In this document: positions 5,264 to 7,904 of the stretch, one piece after another
Layout: each line of letters begins with the position of its first letter
Position numbering within the stretch: the first letter of the stretch is position 1
Assembly (NCBI GenBank): GCA_945487985.1
Contig: CALYTX010000055.1
Location: forward strand, 1-7,904
DNA length: 7,904 bases
Reading direction: 5' to 3'
DNA from: an uncultured Verrucomicrobiota bacterium
GTDB taxonomy: Bacteria; Verrucomicrobiota; Kiritimatiellia; RFP12; UBA1067
Notes under the pieces: generated by a model
The model's database searches: none
Seen by the model: the letters and a program-made list of their open reading frames with translations, nothing else
Told to the model about the DNA's origin: nothing
Program-made: the position numbers and the translations under genes

Positions 5264-7654
5264 ATGAGATTGCATTCGTTCGTCTTGATAGCGCTTGCCG
5301 TTGCTCCCTTGCTGCCGGCAGGTGCAATCGAAAAGTATGGCCGGTTTGAAAAGGCGCCGGTCGGATCCATCGTCCCCAGAGGGCATCTTGCCGAGTTCTT
5401 GAAGCGGCAGCTTGAAGGACTCACCGGACATCGCGAGAAACTCGGCTATCCGTTTGACGGCAACCTCTGGGCGAAGGCGATCGAGAACATCCACTTCACC
5501 GAGGGCGTTTACAATGGTGCGGACGAGGAAGTTTCCGGTCGAGGCGATTGGTGGAATTCGGGCGCCTGGTGGCCTTATGAGCAAAGTGCCTATCAACTCG
5601 ACGGTATGGCGCGGCTTTCGAATCTGATTCCGGCCCCAGAACTCGCGAAGGAGGTTGAAGCCAATGTCAAAGCGGTGATTGCAGGAGCGGATGCGAACGG
5701 CGATCTCTTCGCCAACCTTTCGCTGTCGAAGTCGCAATGGCCGCTGGCCGTTTTCTTCCGCGCGGCCGACGCTTATGCGCGGCGCACCGGCGAGAATTCG
5801 GTCTACGAGGCCTTTAGGCGTCATTATTTGTCGAAGAAGGAGGAGATTCCGAAGTGGAGGGGACGCGATGCGCTCAATATTGAAGGCCTTTTGCGCTGTG
5901 CAGAGATGACGGGCGATCGGGAGTTGTTGGAGCTGGCTCGAACGAACTTCTTGGCGCGCAAGATGACGAATGAAATGATGAATGAAAATCGCGTGTTCAA
6001 TCACGGCGTTTCGTTCTGCGAAGATCTTAAGCTGCCCGCAATTTATTACATCTACACGGGAGACAAGAACGCGCTTGCCGCGGCAAGGCATTGCGCGGAC
6101 AAGGTCTTCGCCCACAACGAACAGGCTTGCGGTCAGATCAGCGCAAATGAATTCCTCTCGGGGCGCGATCCCCGACAGGGCTTTGAGACCTGTATTGCCG
6201 CGGACATGCTTTGGTCGCTGGGCTATTTTCTGCAGGCGTGCGGCGATGTTGCCGCGGCGGAGCGCATGGAGCGCATCGCCTACAATGCGTTGCCGGGCGC
6301 AATCACCAAAGACTTCAAGCGTCACCAGTATCTATCGGCGGTCAATCAGATCGCCTGTACGCCGTTTGCCAACAATACGCACTTCAACTATGGCGAGTCG
6401 GCCTGGCGCCAGTATCGTCCGAGCCACTTCCCGCAGTGCTGCACCGGCAATATCAGCCGGGCGATGCCTTCCTTTGTCGAGTCGATGTGGATGCTTGAAC
6501 GCGAAACCGGGATTCCGGTTGCCATGTTGCTGGGGCCTTGTGAATTCCATGGCGAGAAAGACGGCGTAAGGTATACTATCGTCGAAGAAACCGACTATCC
6601 GTTTGGCGATGAAATCAAATTCTCCGTAGTTGCCGACAGGCCCCTGTCGGTCGCCTTCCGTTATCGAGCTGCGTACGGCGTCGAAAGCAAGAACGGCTGG
6701 GTCGAGAAGACGCTGGAAAGCGGTACGAGTTTTGTGGTCGCCTTGAAGCCCAGGGTGGAATTGAAGCGCGACCGGAATTGGTGCTGGGTCGAACGCGGTC
6801 CGCTGACCTATGCGTTCGCCGTTCCCAACAAGGCGCGGGAAGACCGTCCGGGCGATCCTTTCTCCCCAATCAGTTTCACGCCGAATGCCGATTGGAATTA
6901 CGCAATCGACGCCGATTCTTTCGACGCTTCGAAGGTTGTCGTATCGCGTCATCCAGATAGCGTGTATCCGTTCGAGCAGCCGAGTCTTTCGCTCAAGGTT
7001 CCGGTTGAGAAGATTAAGGAATGGCAAGTTCTCGACGAACAGCGTTTCACGCCGGATCCGCCGCTTTACACGCATCTTACGGGCGAAACGGCGGAGCTTG
7101 AGCTCGTGCCCTATGCGACGACGACGACGCGCATTACCTGCTTCCCGGATGCGGTCAAACGCGTGCAACTGCCGGTTGTTGCTGCATATTCGACGGGCGA
7201 GGCGTATGCCTATAATCCTTACAAGTCGATTGCCAAGCAGACGAATGGCGTGGAGCGATGGTCGGTGAAGGATTTCACGGGGCGTTACAAAGTTCCGCAA
7301 CGCACGCCTGAGATTTTCTTCGACCTTGCAGAGTATTACCCTTCCGAAAAGAAGGGAGGAAGGATGGCGTATCTCCTCTTTCGTGTGTGGAGCGATGAGG
7401 AGGGGATGGCAACGTTCTGCTTAGGCGCGGCCAACGCCTATCAGGCATGGATCGATGGCGTTGAGGTCGCTCGCGAAGAAGGTCCGGTCGAGGGACTGAT
7501 GATGGCTCCGAACTGGTTTGATCATCCGGTCAAGAAGGGATACAATTACGTGCTTGTAAAGGTTGGTTCTATGACATGGCCGGGGCAGTTTCGATGGGAA
7601 TGGGGCGCGAAGCTTGAAGTCTTTCGCCGCGAAAGCGCAGCGACTGGATTTTAG
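5264..7654 (+). CDS. Secreted GH127-like (DUF1680) glycoside hydrolase, beta-L-arabinofuranosidase family, with extra C-terminal domain
   Basis: A 796-residue protein. It has a Sec signal peptide: Arg2, a hydrophobic core SFVLIALAVAPLL, and PAGA with likely cleavage after Ala21. The alpha/alpha-barrel part opens with VPRGHLAEFLKRQLEGLTGH and GDWWNSGAWWPYEQSAYQLDG. The active-site block reads NEFLSGRDPRQGFETC, then AYNALPG, then FPQCCTGN. By analogy with HypBA1, Glu308, Cys310, Cys392 and Cys393 form the zinc-thiolate site, Cys392 would be the nucleophile and Glu296 the acid/base. Family knowledge: GH127 members release beta-L-arabinofuranose from plant glycans and glycoproteins, but many DUF1680 branches have unknown substrates, so the substrate here is open. 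Beta-rich domains follow the barrel, with WCWVERGPLTYAFAVP at about 505-520. About 160 residues from roughly 635 onward are extra to a typical family member and contain LGAANAYQAWIDGVEV (720-735), a beta-sandwich type signature that could bind carbohydrate. The protein is exported to the periplasm or outside. There is no transporter or regulator nearby. Start chosen from the signal peptide and GAAAGG at 5248. Confidence 0.88.
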   Translation: MRLHSFVLIALAVAPLLPAGAIEKYGRFEKAPVGSIVPRGHLAEFLKRQLEGLTGHREKLGYPFDGNLWAKAIENIHFTEGVYNGADEEVSGRGDWWNSGAWWPYEQSAYQLDGMARLSNLIPAPELAKEVEANVKAVIAGADANGDLFANLSLSKSQWPLAVFFRAADAYARRTGENSVYEAFRRHYLSKKEEIPKWRGRDALNIEGLLRCAEMTGDRELLELARTNFLARKMTNEMMNENRVFNHGVSFCEDLKLPAIYYIYTGDKNALAAARHCADKVFAHNEQACGQISANEFLSGRDPRQGFETCIAADMLWSLGYFLQACGDVAAAERMERIAYNALPGAITKDFKRHQYLSAVNQIACTPFANNTHFNYGESAWRQYRPSHFPQCCTGNISRAMPSFVESMWMLERETGIPVAMLLGPCEFHGEKDGVRYTIVEETDYPFGDEIKFSVVADRPLSVAFRYRAAYGVESKNGWVEKTLESGTSFVVALKPRVELKRDRNWCWVERGPLTYAFAVPNKAREDRPGDPFSPISFTPNADWNYAIDADSFDASKVVVSRHPDSVYPFEQPSLSLKVPVEKIKEWQVLDEQRFTPDPPLYTHLTGETAELELVPYATTTTRITCFPDAVKRVQLPVVAAYSTGEAYAYNPYKSIAKQTNGVERWSVKDFTGRYKVPQRTPEIFFDLAEYYPSEKKGGRMAYLLFRVWSDEEGMATFCLGAANAYQAWIDGVEVAREEGPVEGLMMAPNWFDHPVKKGYNYVLVKVGSMTWPGQFRWEWGAKLEVFRRESAATGF
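7621..7635. repeat. 6-bp hairpin at the 3' end of the glycosidase gene
   Basis: CTTTCG (7621-7626) and CGAAAG (7630-7635) form a stem with a 3-base loop, CCG. It lies within the last ten codons. A short T run (TTTT) occurs only some 14 bases later, so it is a poor terminator. The bases 7631-7641 also match a distant inverted partner at 7827-7837. Confidence 0.4.
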
Positions 7655-7904
7655 GCGATGGGTCGGCCGGTTCTCGACGAGGATTCGCGGCAAAATTCTT
7701 GAAGGGTGCGATTTGAAAGTGTTGAAACGTTCCGCAGGTGGCATTGCCACACGCAGAGCGCGACCGATTCGATTTGTGCGGGCCCTTGGGGTCGGCTTCG
7801 CCGCGCTTCGCGCCTTCCCTTCGAAAGCTGCGCTTTCTTCGGCGCATTTTCGACCCGCGCCCATTGGCATAGTTTCACTACACTTTGACTTTCCATTCGT
7901 GCGC
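7655..7904. other. Non-coding tail of the window
   Basis: Short frames are open on both strands here, but none has a Shine-Dalgarno, recognisable protein sequence or believable length. The stretch contains several small hairpins, including GTGGC-ATT-GCCAC (7738-7750) and the nested structure at 7789-7856. TTGACT at 7885-7890 could be a -35 hexamer of a promoter whose -10 would fall just past the window edge. I see no tRNA or other known RNA gene. Confidence 0.55.
7789..7856. repeat. Three-tier nested inverted repeat
   Basis: The outer stem is GGGTCG (7789-7794) with CGACCC (7851-7856). The middle stem is GCGCC (7810-7814) with GGCGC (7841-7845). The inner stem is GAAAGC (7823-7828) with GCTTTC (7832-7837) around TGC. 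GGC-TTC-GCC (7794-7802) and GCGC-TTC-GCGC (7803-7813) offer alternative small hairpins. This could be a structured RNA, a terminator for genes on either side, or a copy of an interspersed repeat. The helices are interrupted, so a strong single hairpin is not formed. Confidence 0.45.

Noticed and set aside
5150..7300. Long open frames on the minus strand opposite the glycosidase gene (5150-6325 and 6332-7300)
   Set aside because: They mirror a real coding gene in GC-rich DNA, contain no recognisable domain or start signal, and the plus-strand protein has clear family motifs over the same bases.
7706..7888. 60-codon plus-strand frame in the tail, and minus-strand frames 7421-7870, 7569-7847 and 7651-7896
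   Set aside because: No Shine-Dalgarno, no recognisable protein, mutually overlapping, and all read through inverted repeats.

Overview
The window carries five complete protein genes and the 3' end of a sixth. All lie on the plus strand, tightly packed, in GC-rich DNA. Order: rfbA (3' end) - rfbB - HIT-family hydrolase - DinG/XPD-type helicase - rsmB - secreted GH127-like (DUF1680) glycoside hydrolase. The last ~250 bases carry no recognisable gene. The organism looks like a Gram-negative bacterium. The large secreted DUF1680 enzyme with an extra C-terminal beta-rich domain recalls environmental PVC-group bacteria (Verrucomicrobiota, Kiritimatiellota, Lentisphaerota, Planctomycetota). That placement is a family-level impression, not a result.

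Region 1 (1-1325) is the end of a dTDP-sugar operon. RfbA makes dTDP-glucose and RfbB dehydrates it to dTDP-4-keto-6-deoxyglucose, the entry to dTDP-L-rhamnose and related sugars. The two genes are 2 bases apart and rfbB has a good Shine-Dalgarno. Region 2 (1318-5220) is housekeeping: a HIT nucleotide hydrolase/transferase, an iron-sulfur DinG-like helicase overlapping it by one base, and the 16S rRNA m5C methyltransferase RsmB 10 bases further on. A textbook extended -10 (TGG TATAAT) sits across the rfbB stop codon, exactly where a transcript would begin at the A of the HIT start codon. The HIT-helicase-rsmB unit is therefore probably expressed from a leaderless mRNA. Region 3 (5221-7654) is an exported glycosidase gene with no transporter, regulator or other carbohydrate gene beside it in view. 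Region 4 (7655-7904) is non-coding DNA with nested inverted repeats.

I see no defence system, mobile element with a transposase, CRISPR array or RNA gene, and no convincing new multi-gene system. The points most worth checking are: the leaderless promoter; two homopolymer tracts (A8 near the end of rfbB, T7 at the end of the helicase gene), each placed so that loss of one base in the transcript would fuse the upstream protein to the downstream one; a palindrome that seems to have rewritten the RsmB C-terminus; the added domain on the glycosidase; and the structured tail of the window.
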